From Maricaulis sp. (GTDB lineage: Bacteria > Pseudomonadota > Alphaproteobacteria > Caulobacterales > Maricaulaceae), in assembly GCA_002694345.1 (NCBI GenBank), contig NZLV01000040.1, positions 1 through 6,129 on the forward strand: a stretch of 6,129 nucleotides of DNA, read 5' to 3'. Every line of letters begins with the position of its first letter. Position 1 is the first letter of the stretch. This document shows positions 1-6,129 of this stretch, in pieces. The position numbers were made by a program, and so were the translations under genes. Below the pieces are notes generated by a model, which made no database searches, was not told the DNA's origin, and was given only the letters and a program-made list of their open reading frames with translations.

Positions 1-1089
1 CAGCCGACGACTTGGCAGATCGGCGCCTATTATTTCGACAGCCAGTTCAACATCACCACGGTTGGCCCGAATGGCGGTTTCCCGCCGTCCACGACCGTGC
101 GCCACAAGAACCAGCTCTGGTCGGTCTTCGCCCAGGCGAGCCACCAGCTCACTGATCGCCTGGAATTGTCCGGCGGCGTGCGCTTCACCAATGACGAGAA
201 GCTGATGACGGGCATCGTCACCTCCATTCCGGTTCAGCCGGTATCGGTGGAAGACGAGCAGGTCAGCTGGGATCTGTCGGCCTATTACGATCTGGACGAC
301 AGCCAGGCCGTCTTCGCCCGTATCGCCCGCGGCTTCCGCGGCCCGTCGATCCAGGCCCGCGATGTTGCCTTCTTCAACCCGCCCTCCATCGCTGACAGCG
401 AGACCTCCATCTCCTTCGAGATTGGCTACAAGTCCGAGCCGTTTGATGGCCGGGCCCGCTTCAATGCGACCGCCTTCTACTATCAGGTCGACGATCTTCA
501 GCTCTCGGCGGTCGGCGGTGGTGCCAATCTCGTCCAGCTGATCAATGCTGATCGCGGCGTCGGCTATGGCATCGAGATCGACAGCGAGTTCTTCGTCACC
601 GACAATCTCTTCGTGACGGCCGGTTTCTCCTGGAATGAGACCGAACTGCAGGACGACACGCTGGAAGTGGGCGTGTGCGCCCAGTGCACCGTGCTCGACC
701 CGGATACGGACCTGGACGGCTTCCACGAAGTGGACGGCAATCCCTTCCCGCAAGCCCCGGACATGATCCTGTCCTTCACGGCGCGCTATTCCATCCCGGC
801 CGGTGAAAACGGCGAGTGGTTCGCCTACACCGACTGGTTCTACCAGGGCCACACCAACCTCTTCCTGTACGAGTCCGAGGAATTCTATTCCGACGGCAAT
901 TTCGAAGGGGGGCTGCGCATCGGCTATGCCGGCACCAGCGAAGCCGGCCGCGACTACGAGGCTGCCCTGTTCGTGCGCAACATCACGGACGAGGAGAATC
1001 TGGTCGGCGGGATCGACTTCAACAACAATACCGGCTTCGTCAACGAACCGCGCATTATCGGCCTGTCCTTCCGCTCGACGCTGAACTGA
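1..1089 (+). CDS. TonB-dependent receptor, C-terminal beta-barrel part (5' end outside window)
   Basis: This is the distal half of an outer-membrane TonB-dependent receptor, the class that imports scarce ligands such as siderophores, vitamins or oligomers using TonB/ExbBD energy. The frame is open from base 1 and gives 362 residues before the TGA at 1087. The GTG at 97 is internal, because homologous-looking barrel sequence runs through it. The plug domain and TonB box are not visible. Receptor signs include alternating amphipathic strands, the segment ARGFRGPSIQ (about residues 109-118), the FEIGYKSE strand (about 139-146), an INADRGVGYGIEID strand and the late motif FVRNITDEENL (about 324-334) before EPRIIGLSF. 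Between two strands lies a probable extracellular loop with CAQC (residues 226-229) and DTDLDG (235-240). The chain ends in Asn, with the last aromatic residue six from the end, rather than the usual terminal Phe. A terminator follows at once, so this is the last gene of its transcript. The family call is firm; the ligand cannot be told. Confidence 0.93.
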   Translation, partial: QPTTWQIGAYYFDSQFNITTVGPNGGFPPSTTVRHKNQLWSVFAQASHQLTDRLELSGGVRFTNDEKLMTGIVTSIPVQPVSVEDEQVSWDLSAYYDLDDSQAVFARIARGFRGPSIQARDVAFFNPPSIADSETSISFEIGYKSEPFDGRARFNATAFYYQVDDLQLSAVGGGANLVQLINADRGVGYGIEIDSEFFVTDNLFVTAGFSWNETELQDDTLEVGVCAQCTVLDPDTDLDGFHEVDGNPFPQAPDMILSFTARYSIPAGENGEWFAYTDWFYQGHTNLFLYESEEFYSDGNFEGGLRIGYAGTSEAGRDYEAALFVRNITDEENLVGGIDFNNNTGFVNEPRIIGLSFRSTLN

Positions 1090-1116
1090 GGATCGGCAAA
1101 AGGTTAATGAAAGAAG

Positions 1117-1147
1117 AGCCCCGGGTGAAAAATCCGGGGCTTTTTTT
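1117..1147 (+). terminator. Rho-independent terminator of the TonB-dependent receptor gene
   Basis: A perfect 8-bp GC-rich stem (AGCCCCGG at 1117-1124 with CCGGGGCT at 1134-1141) encloses a 9-base A-rich loop and runs directly into seven T residues (1141-1147). It begins 28 bases after the receptor stop codon. This is a canonical intrinsic terminator in the plus direction. Confidence 0.93.
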
Positions 1148-1234
1148 ATTCAGTGCAATTTCGGCGTCGGGGTGACACACAGGGATTGTGAAGACACCGG
1201 AGCTTTGATCCCCCTCGCGCTCCGGAGACCCCAT

Positions 1235-1258
1235 AAAAAACCGGCCGTCTTCAGCCGG
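1235..1258 (-). terminator. Rho-independent terminator for the minus-strand hydrolase gene
   Basis: Read on the minus strand, CCGGCT pairs with GGCCGG (6 bp, last pair G-U) around a 6-base loop and is followed by six T residues (plus-strand A-run 1235-1240). It lies about 80 bases beyond the hydrolase stop codon, downstream of the larger hairpin at 1281-1310. The stem is short, but the T-run and orientation fit an intrinsic terminator. Confidence 0.75.
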
Positions 1259-1280
1259 CATTCGATCCCCCCGAATGAGT

Positions 1281-1310
1281 GAAGGGCGCCCAATCCCCCG
1301 GGCGCCCTTC
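1281..1310. terminator. Strong 11-bp hairpin between convergent genes, possible bidirectional terminator
   Basis: GAAGGGCGCCC (1281-1291) pairs perfectly with GGGCGCCCTTC (1300-1310) around an 8-base loop. It starts 27 bases after the hydrolase stop on the minus strand. A T-rich but interrupted tract (TTTCATTT, 1311-1318) lies on the plus-strand side, and the minus-strand side has only ACTCATT. It would therefore work better as a plus-strand back-up terminator; for the minus-strand mRNA it may serve as a 3' stabilising or pausing structure ahead of the T-run terminator at 1235-1258. Confidence 0.6.
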
Positions 1311-1337
1311 TTTCATTTCAGCACAGGCTGGAACGGC

Positions 1338-4300
1338 CTATTCCCAGAAATAGGGATCGCGGCCGCCCTCTCCCGTCACGACTTCCTGCATGCCATCCGC
1401 CTCGTAGAGGCGGCCGTTGAGCATGACGTATTCGATCTCGTCGGTGTTCGAGATGTCATCAAGCGGGTTTTCCCGCATGATCACGAGGTCCGCCAGCTTG
1501 CCGGCTTCCAGCGAGCCCAGGTCCCGGTCGAAGCCGAGATGGCGTGCGGGCATGACCGTAGCCGTCATCAGCGCTTCCAGCGGCGAGAACCCGCCCCGCG
1601 CGAAGGACCACATCTCCCAGTGGGCGGCGAGGCCTTCCTGCTGGCCGTGAGCCCCGATGGACACATCGACGCCGCGCTCGAACAGCATGTGCGCTGTGCG
1701 GGCATTGTCGTCATCGACGAAATCCTCTTCCGGTGCCGTGGTGCGGCGAACCGAGCCGGACTGCAGGATGCGCGGCGGCACATTCTGCGACAGGAGCGGA
1801 TGCTCCCAGACATTCATGGCCTGACGCCAGTACGGGTCACCAGCCAGACCGCCATAGGTGACGGTAAGCGTCGGCGTGTAGGCGACTTCGGTCTGCGAGT
1901 ACATCTGCAGCACATCTTCATAGATCATCGCCGTGGGCAGGTTGTGCTCGATGGACGTATTGCCATCGGCCACCATGGCCATGTCCATGTGATAGTTGGA
2001 GCCGCCCTCGGCGACCACTTCCAGACCCGCTTCGATCGAGGCGGCCACCACCTGCTGGCGCTGGTTCCGGCGCGGCTGGTTGTAGTTCTTGATCGAGTGC
2101 GCCCCCTGCGAGGCCAGGCGGAAGACATGCTCCTGCGCGTCCTCATAGGAGTTGATCTCGGCATAGACAGAGGCCGCGCGGGCGCCATAGACAATCTCGC
2201 CCGTGGAATAGATGCGCGGTGCGAGCAGCAGCCCGGCCCGCTGGTATTCCCCGGCGGTAAAGATATGGCTCGCCCGGCTGGACGGGTCATGGATCGTGGT
2301 TACGCCCAGGGCCAGATGGGCCAGGACCGACCAGTTCTGCTCGGGCACCAGATCCCCGGTGCCTTGCGGACCGTGCGCGTGGGCATCGATAAAGCCCGGC
2401 GTGATGGTCATCCCGCTCGCATCGACCGTGCGGGTGCCCTCGGGAATCTCGATATCCGTTCCGACCGCCTCGATCCGGTTGCCATTGATCAGGATGGTGC
2501 CGTTCTCGATCACGCCACCCTCATCATCGGCCATGGTGATGATGCGGGCTCCCGTGATCGCGGTCAGTCCGGTCGGACGGTCAGCCGTGGCCGTCATGGA
2601 AATGCTGACGCCATGCTCCGGCGGCGTGTAGTCGTTCTCACCGGTCGGGTCGGGGCGGAAATCGGCCACCGTGGCGGTGAAGAATTCCGGTCCCATCGAC
2701 CAGTGCAGCGTGTCACCGGATTGGTTCCAATGGAAATAGGTCGCGCCATTGCCCGACACTTCCACCGTCGGCAGCGCCGAACCGCCCGCACCGCCAGCCA
2801 CAGACTGCGGGCCCGGCAGGACCGGCATGACAAAGACATCATAGTTCTGGCGGAAGGCGACATGCGCGCCATCGGGGGCCATCTGGTATTCCGTCACCAG
2901 ATCACCCGTCACATGGGTGCGCTCTTCATGACCGTTCAGATCGACGGAAATCAGGCTGGCACCATTGCCGCCGCGGGTGAAATAAATCCGGTCATTGGCG
3001 GCAGCAAAGTGCGGCAGGGAGCCGCTCTCGGTCACCTGGACCATATCACCACCGGACGCGGCCACGCGGAAAATGCCGGTCGTCTCGGACCATTCCGGCG
3101 CCGTCAGATAGCCACCGGAACTCTTTTCGAACACGATGGTCCGTCCATCCGGCGAAAAGCGCGGATTGGCGTAATGGCCCGGCTCATTGGTGACCGTACG
3201 CTCACGCCCGCCCCTTGCGGAGATGGTGCGGATCGAGCCCAGCGCCTCATCATCCCAGGCCACGAACGCAATGGTGCGGCCGTCCGGCGACCAGGTCGGT
3301 GTGATCTCGCGGCGTTCGGAGGCATCCGCCCGCGTCAGGCGACGCTGGGACGTGCCATCGGCATTGGCGACCCAAAGAACGCCCAGGCTCTCGAACACGA
3401 TCTGGGAGCCGTCCGGCGACGCCGTGGCGAAGCGCGGCATGCGCGTGGCGAACTCGTCCGGCGCGACCTGAACCTGCTCCCGCGGCGGATCGATCACATC
3501 CCGGGTATCATTGACCTCGAAGGGGATTGGGGTGACGTCGCCCGTGGCCAGATCGACCGACTGGATACCACCATCTGCCCAGTAGACGATGGCGGAACTG
3601 TCCGGCATCCAGTCCATGTTGGGATAGAGACCCGTCACACCCCAGGTCTCCTGCATGTCCTGATCGACGGCCTCCACCAGGCGGCGCTCCTCGCCGGAGT
3701 GCAGATCCTTGATCCACAGACCCGACTGGATGCGATCGCGGCGGATGAAGGCCATGTAGCGGCCATCCGGCGACGGGGCCGGACGCACGGCACCGCCGGC
3801 ACCCTCGACAGCCGTGTCGATCTCGCCCGTCTCCATGTCATAGCGCAGAATGTTGAACAGCTCGGTATTGGAGTCCTGCGCGTAGATGAAGGTGTTCCCG
3901 GGGGTCACATTCTGCGTGTAGTAGACGTAGCGGCCATCCGGCGAGAAAATCGGCTCGCCCAGCTCCTTCTGGAAATTCTCATTGGGTCGCTCGACCAGCT
4001 GGACGCCATTGCCCCCCAGCACGTGATACAGCCAGATTTCGCCGGTGCCGGCCGAACGCGTCGTGGTGAAATGCTTTCGCGCAGCAATGTAACGGCCGGA
4101 CGGATGCCAGGTCGGATTATTGAGCAGACGGAAGCTTTCCTGCGTGATCTGGCGGGCATCGGACCCATCCGCATTCATCACCCAGATATTGTCGCCGCCC
4201 CCGCGATCCGAGGTGAAGGCAATGCGGGAGCCGTCCGGCGAGAAGCGCGGCTGGATTTCCCAGGGCAGGCCGGAGGAAATATTGGTCGCCGTGCCGCCCG

Positions 4301-4556
4301 TGATCGGCAGGGTGTAGATATCACCCAGCATGTCGAACGCGATGGTCTGGCCGTCCGGGCTGACGTCCAGCGACATCCAGGTGCCTTCGGTCACATGGAT
4401 GGGAATCGCGCGCGTCGGCAGCGGCGGGTTGGCGACATCCCATTCCGTGGTGCTGGCCTCGCTTTCGGATGCGGCTTCAGCCTCGTCCTGCAAGGCCCAT
4501 CCGGGTGCCGAAGCCAGGATGGTGGATGCCGCAAGGCTTGCGAAAAATCGGGTCAT
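1338..4556 (-). CDS. Exported PD40 beta-propeller / metal-dependent amidohydrolase fusion protein
   Basis: A complete 1072-residue protein. Residues 1-21 form a signal peptide (MTRF, hydrophobic core, cleavage likely after GWA), so it acts in the periplasm or outside. Residues about 50-580 are a TolB-like propeller: SPDG or near-SPDG repeat signatures begin at 66, 106, 151 (HPSG), 205, 262, 380, 423, 468 and 559 (MAPDG). Residues about 663-1055 are an amidohydrolase-superfamily barrel with flanking beta-sandwich: ARIITM and INGNRIEAVG, then PGFIDAHAH with metal ligands H726 and H728, candidate carbamylated K823 (SIKNYNQ), H856, H871 (IEHN), and the closing motif LGSLEAGKLADLVIM. This is the ligand order of prolidase-like amidohydrolases, but the strand-8 position usually reading GTD reads G-A-H (H970). 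Such fusions are known as exported hydrolases, often annotated as amidohydrolase or TolB-like; the propeller probably shapes access to the active site or binds a partner. The substrate is unknown; a peptide or other amide is my inference. The ATG at 4556 is supported by a ribosome binding site and the signal peptide. Confidence 0.95.
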   Translation of the reverse strand: MTRFFASLAASTILASAPGWALQDEAEAASESEASTTEWDVANPPLPTRAIPIHVTEGTWMSLDVSPDGQTIAFDMLGDIYTLPITGGTATNISSGLPWEIQPRFSPDGSRIAFTSDRGGGDNIWVMNADGSDARQITQESFRLLNNPTWHPSGRYIAARKHFTTTRSAGTGEIWLYHVLGGNGVQLVERPNENFQKELGEPIFSPDGRYVYYTQNVTPGNTFIYAQDSNTELFNILRYDMETGEIDTAVEGAGGAVRPAPSPDGRYMAFIRRDRIQSGLWIKDLHSGEERRLVEAVDQDMQETWGVTGLYPNMDWMPDSSAIVYWADGGIQSVDLATGDVTPIPFEVNDTRDVIDPPREQVQVAPDEFATRMPRFATASPDGSQIVFESLGVLWVANADGTSQRRLTRADASERREITPTWSPDGRTIAFVAWDDEALGSIRTISARGGRERTVTNEPGHYANPRFSPDGRTIVFEKSSGGYLTAPEWSETTGIFRVAASGGDMVQVTESGSLPHFAAANDRIYFTRGGNGASLISVDLNGHEERTHVTGDLVTEYQMAPDGAHVAFRQNYDVFVMPVLPGPQSVAGGAGGSALPTVEVSGNGATYFHWNQSGDTLHWSMGPEFFTATVADFRPDPTGENDYTPPEHGVSISMTATADRPTGLTAITGARIITMADDEGGVIENGTILINGNRIEAVGTDIEIPEGTRTVDASGMTITPGFIDAHAHGPQGTGDLVPEQNWSVLAHLALGVTTIHDPSSRASHIFTAGEYQRAGLLLAPRIYSTGEIVYGARAASVYAEINSYEDAQEHVFRLASQGAHSIKNYNQPRRNQRQQVVAASIEAGLEVVAEGGSNYHMDMAMVADGNTSIEHNLPTAMIYEDVLQMYSQTEVAYTPTLTVTYGGLAGDPYWRQAMNVWEHPLLSQNVPPRILQSGSVRRTTAPEEDFVDDDNARTAHMLFERGVDVSIGAHGQQEGLAAHWEMWSFARGGFSPLEALMTATVMPARHLGFDRDLGSLEAGKLADLVIMRENPLDDISNTDEIEYVMLNGRLYEADGMQEVVTGEGGRDPYFWE

Positions 4557-4560
4557 GTCT

Positions 4561-4568
4561 CTCCCCCC
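4561..4568 (-). promoter_or_regulatory. Ribosome binding site of the propeller-amidohydrolase gene
   Basis: On the minus strand GGGGGGAG ends four bases before the ATG at 4554-4556. The G-run is unusual, but the GGAG core matches the anti-Shine-Dalgarno sequence. Together with the signal peptide that begins right after the ATG, it fixes the start codon. Confidence 0.75.
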
Positions 4569-4585
4569 AAACGATTGTGGGAGGG

Positions 4586-4614
4586 AGCATAGGGGCCCGC
4601 CAAGCTGGCGACAA
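4586..4614 (-). promoter_or_regulatory. Candidate sigma-70 promoter for the propeller-amidohydrolase gene
   Basis: On the minus strand TTGTCG (4609-4614, 4 of 6 bases to TTGACA) and TATGCT (4586-4591, 4 of 6 to TATAAT) are separated by exactly 17 bases. Transcription would begin near 4578-4580 and give a leader of roughly 22-25 bases that carries the ribosome binding site. Spacing and position fit well, but each box is only a partial match, so this is a candidate. Confidence 0.45.
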
Positions 4615-4628
4615 ACTTACCTTTCCGT

Positions 4629-4655
4629 GAGGTGGCGGTTTTCCCGCGCCACCCC
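4629..4655. other. Hairpin in the gap after the SulP gene, weak terminator candidate
   Basis: GGTGGCG (4631-4637) pairs with CGCCACC (4647-4653) around a 9-base loop. On the minus strand one more G-U and one more G-C pair can extend the stem to about 9 bp. It starts about 12 bases past the SulP stop codon, where a terminator would sit, but the following bases (ACGGAAAGG) are purine-rich with no T-run. It may attenuate read-through into the hydrolase gene or protect the SulP mRNA 3' end; a full intrinsic terminator is not supported. Confidence 0.4.
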
Positions 4656-4666
4656 TGTCGCCCCGA

Positions 4667-6129
4667 TCAGTGCGAGCCGCCCATGCGGCCGGTGCGCACC
4701 TGATATTCCACGGCCAGGCCATAGGCCGGGTCATCATCGCTGTCGATCATCAGCTGACCGGCCTTGGAGAGGAGTTTGTGGCAATCCCGGCTGAGATGGC
4801 GAAGCTCAAGACGCTTGCCCGCGGCTTCATACTTGGCGGCCAGGTCTTCCAGCGCCTGCAGGGCAGACTGGTCCACCACGCGGCTGTCGGCAAAGTCGAC
4901 GACCACCCGGTCCGGATCCTCCTCCGGCTTGAACAATTCCATGAAGCTGGCCGTGGAACCGAAGAAAAGCGGGCCTTCCATCTTATAGACCAGCTCACCA
5001 TCCTTGCCGGCTTCCTGGCGCGCATGGATGCGAGAGGCGGCGTTCCAGGCATAGACCAGAGCGGAAACGATCACGCCGACAATCACGGCGATGGCCAGGT
5101 CGGCATACACGGTGACGCCGGTCACCAGGATGATCACGAACGCATCCGAACGCGGAATGCGGGTCAGGATGCTCAGGCTCTGCCAGGCGAAGGTCCCGAT
5201 CACCACCATGAACATGACACCGATCAGGGCCGCCAGCGGAATGAGCTCGATGACGCTGGACCCTACCAGGATGAAGGCCAGCAGGAAGAGCGCGGCCGAC
5301 ACACCGGCCAGGCGCAGACGGCCGCCGGATTTCACATTGATCATCGACTGGCCGATCATGGCGCACCCCCCCATGCCGCCGAAGAAACCCGTCACCAGAT
5401 TGGCAACACCCTGTGCCACGCATTCCTGGGAGGCCCCACCCCGGCGGCCGGTGATCTCACCGACCAGGTTGAGGGTGAGCAGGCTTTCGATCAAGCCGAT
5501 CGCCGACAGGATGAAGGCATAGGGCAGGATGATTTCCAGGGTTTCCAGATTGAGCGGCACCATCGGCAGGTGGAATTCCGGCAGGCCGCCCTGGATCGAC
5601 GCCATGTCGCCGACGCGCGGCACGGGCAGGTCAAAGCCGATCACCAGAGCCGCGACCACGCCGATGGCGACGAGCGGGGCCGGAACGACTTTGGTGATTT
5701 TGGGGACCACCCAGATCAGCGCCATGGTCAGCGCTACCAGGCCCAGCGTCAGCAGAAGCGGCCAGCCGGTCATCCAGACATGTTGCCCGGCATCATTGAC
5801 GACACGGAACTGTTCCAGCTGGGCCAGGCCGATCACGATGGCAAGGCCGTTCACAAAGCCCAGCATGACCGGGTGCGGCACCATGCGGATGAACTTGCCC
5901 AGCCGCAGGATCCCCGCCGAAATCTGGATCACGCCCATCAGGATGACCGTGGCAAACAGGTATTCGATCCCGTGTTCCGCCACGAGATGGACCATCACGA
6001 CAGCCAGCGCACCGGTGGCCCCGGAGATCATCCCGCGGCGCCCCCCCACCAGGGCCGTGATCAGGCCGACGATGAAGGCGGCATAGAGCCCTGCCAGCGG
6101 CGGAACCCCGGCCACGAAGGCGAAGGCCA
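4667..6129 (-). CDS. SulP-family inorganic anion transporter with STAS domain (N-terminus outside window)
   Basis: 486 residues of an inner-membrane SulP (SLC26-like) transporter, a family that moves sulfate, bicarbonate, dicarboxylates and similar anions, often with Na+ or H+. The open frame reaches the window edge. The in-frame GTG at 6113-6115 is not the start, because AFAF just before it completes the conserved SulP first-helix motif (AFAFVAGVPPLAGLY). About 25-40 N-terminal residues are probably missing. Multiple hydrophobic helices fill residues 1-360, including the GLIESLLTLNLVGEITGR segment (about 211-228) and a Gly-rich stretch with GGMGGCAMIGQSMINVKSGG (about 250-269) in the transport core. 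Residues about 381-486 are a cytoplasmic STAS domain, with GPLFFGS, VVVDFADSRVVDQSALQAL (D419, Q420, S421) and a C-terminal tail ending TGRMGGSH. The overall size is that of compact bacterial SulP proteins near 500 residues. The ion cannot be read from sequence; bicarbonate or sulfate are the usual candidates. It lies upstream of the hydrolase gene on the same strand with a 110-base gap. Confidence 0.94.
   Translation of the reverse strand, partial: AFAFVAGVPPLAGLYAAFIVGLITALVGGRRGMISGATGALAVVMVHLVAEHGIEYLFATVILMGVIQISAGILRLGKFIRMVPHPVMLGFVNGLAIVIGLAQLEQFRVVNDAGQHVWMTGWPLLLTLGLVALTMALIWVVPKITKVVPAPLVAIGVVAALVIGFDLPVPRVGDMASIQGGLPEFHLPMVPLNLETLEIILPYAFILSAIGLIESLLTLNLVGEITGRRGGASQECVAQGVANLVTGFFGGMGGCAMIGQSMINVKSGGRLRLAGVSAALFLLAFILVGSSVIELIPLAALIGVMFMVVIGTFAWQSLSILTRIPRSDAFVIILVTGVTVYADLAIAVIVGVIVSALVYAWNAASRIHARQEAGKDGELVYKMEGPLFFGSTASFMELFKPEEDPDRVVVDFADSRVVDQSALQALEDLAAKYEAAGKRLELRHLSRDCHKLLSKAGQLMIDSDDDPAYGLAVEYQVRTGRMGGSH

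Larger units (their letters stand above)
1090..1337. other. Convergent intergenic region with four inverted repeats, no gene
   Basis: This 248-base gap separates two convergent genes. It holds the receptor terminator, a 7-bp inverted repeat at 1197-1225 (CCGGAGC / GCTCCGG, 15-base loop, no T-run on either side), a minus-strand terminator near 1235-1258 and an 11-bp hairpin at 1281-1310. A short open frame on the minus strand overlaps the end of the receptor gene and both T-run terminators, and has no ribosome binding site or recognisable protein pattern, so I do not call a gene. I see no small RNA promoter I would defend. Confidence 0.8.

Noticed and set aside
97..99. GTG as the start of the TonB-dependent receptor
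   Set aside because: The frame stays open to base 1 with barrel-like sequence upstream, and a start here would leave no signal peptide or plug domain.
1055..1261. Minus-strand 68-codon open frame in the convergent region
   Set aside because: It overlaps the receptor 3' end and two terminators, including the T-run of its own strand, and shows no ribosome binding site or recognisable protein features.
2800..4420. SPDG-coding segments as a DNA repeat array
   Set aside because: The recurring GCCGTCCGG-like DNA words come from the protein-level PD40 repeats; spacing is irregular and the flanking sequence differs, so it is neither a CRISPR array nor a mobile repeat.
1275..4592. Plus-strand 1105-codon open frame as a real gene
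   Set aside because: It lies wholly antisense to a well-supported signal-peptide, propeller and amidohydrolase gene, has no ribosome binding site or protein pattern, and is explained by the lack of TTA, CTA and TCA codons in the sense gene.
5091..6086. Plus-strand open frames opposite the SulP gene
   Set aside because: They are antisense to conserved transmembrane sequence and have low-complexity Arg, Thr, Pro and Ser composition typical of GC-rich shadow frames.
6113..6115. GTG as the start codon of the SulP gene
   Set aside because: The in-frame codons just upstream (AFAF) complete the conserved first transmembrane motif of SulP proteins, so the true start is outside the window.

Overview
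The window is GC-rich, densely coded chromosomal DNA from a Gram-negative bacterium. An outer-membrane TonB-dependent receptor, a signal-peptide-bearing propeller hydrolase and a SulP anion transporter together point to a marine, oligotroph-type alphaproteobacterium, with Maricaulales/Hyphomonadaceae-like taxa a plausible guess. The placement rests on protein style and codon use recalled from memory, not on a marker gene. There is no rRNA, tRNA, CRISPR array, insertion sequence or phage gene, and base composition is even along the window.

Layout: three protein genes, two of them cut by the window edges. (1) Positions 1-1089, plus strand: the last 362 residues of a TonB-dependent receptor, followed by a strong intrinsic terminator. 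(2) Positions 1090-1337: a 248-base convergent intergenic region with four inverted repeats, including one clear terminator on each strand. (3) Positions 1338-4556, minus strand: a complete 1072-residue exported protein made of a TolB/PD40-type beta-propeller and a C-terminal metal-dependent amidohydrolase. (4) Positions 4557-4666: a 110-base gap with a hairpin, a candidate sigma-70 promoter and a G-rich ribosome binding site. (5) Positions 4667-6129, minus strand: a SulP-family anion transporter with a C-terminal STAS domain, whose N-terminus lies beyond the window.

The receptor and the hydrolase converge and are not co-transcribed. Both belong to the cell envelope (outer membrane, and periplasm or beyond), so a nutrient-acquisition link is possible but unproven. 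The transporter and the hydrolase share a strand, but the 110-base gap carries its own promoter candidate, so they are probably separate or only partly coupled transcription units. I see no previously undescribed multi-gene system. The most interesting points are the catalytic site of the hydrolase, where His occupies the position usually held by the strand-8 Asp, the paired-Cys and Asp-rich loop of the receptor, and the 1105-codon open frame antisense to the hydrolase, best explained by codon bias.
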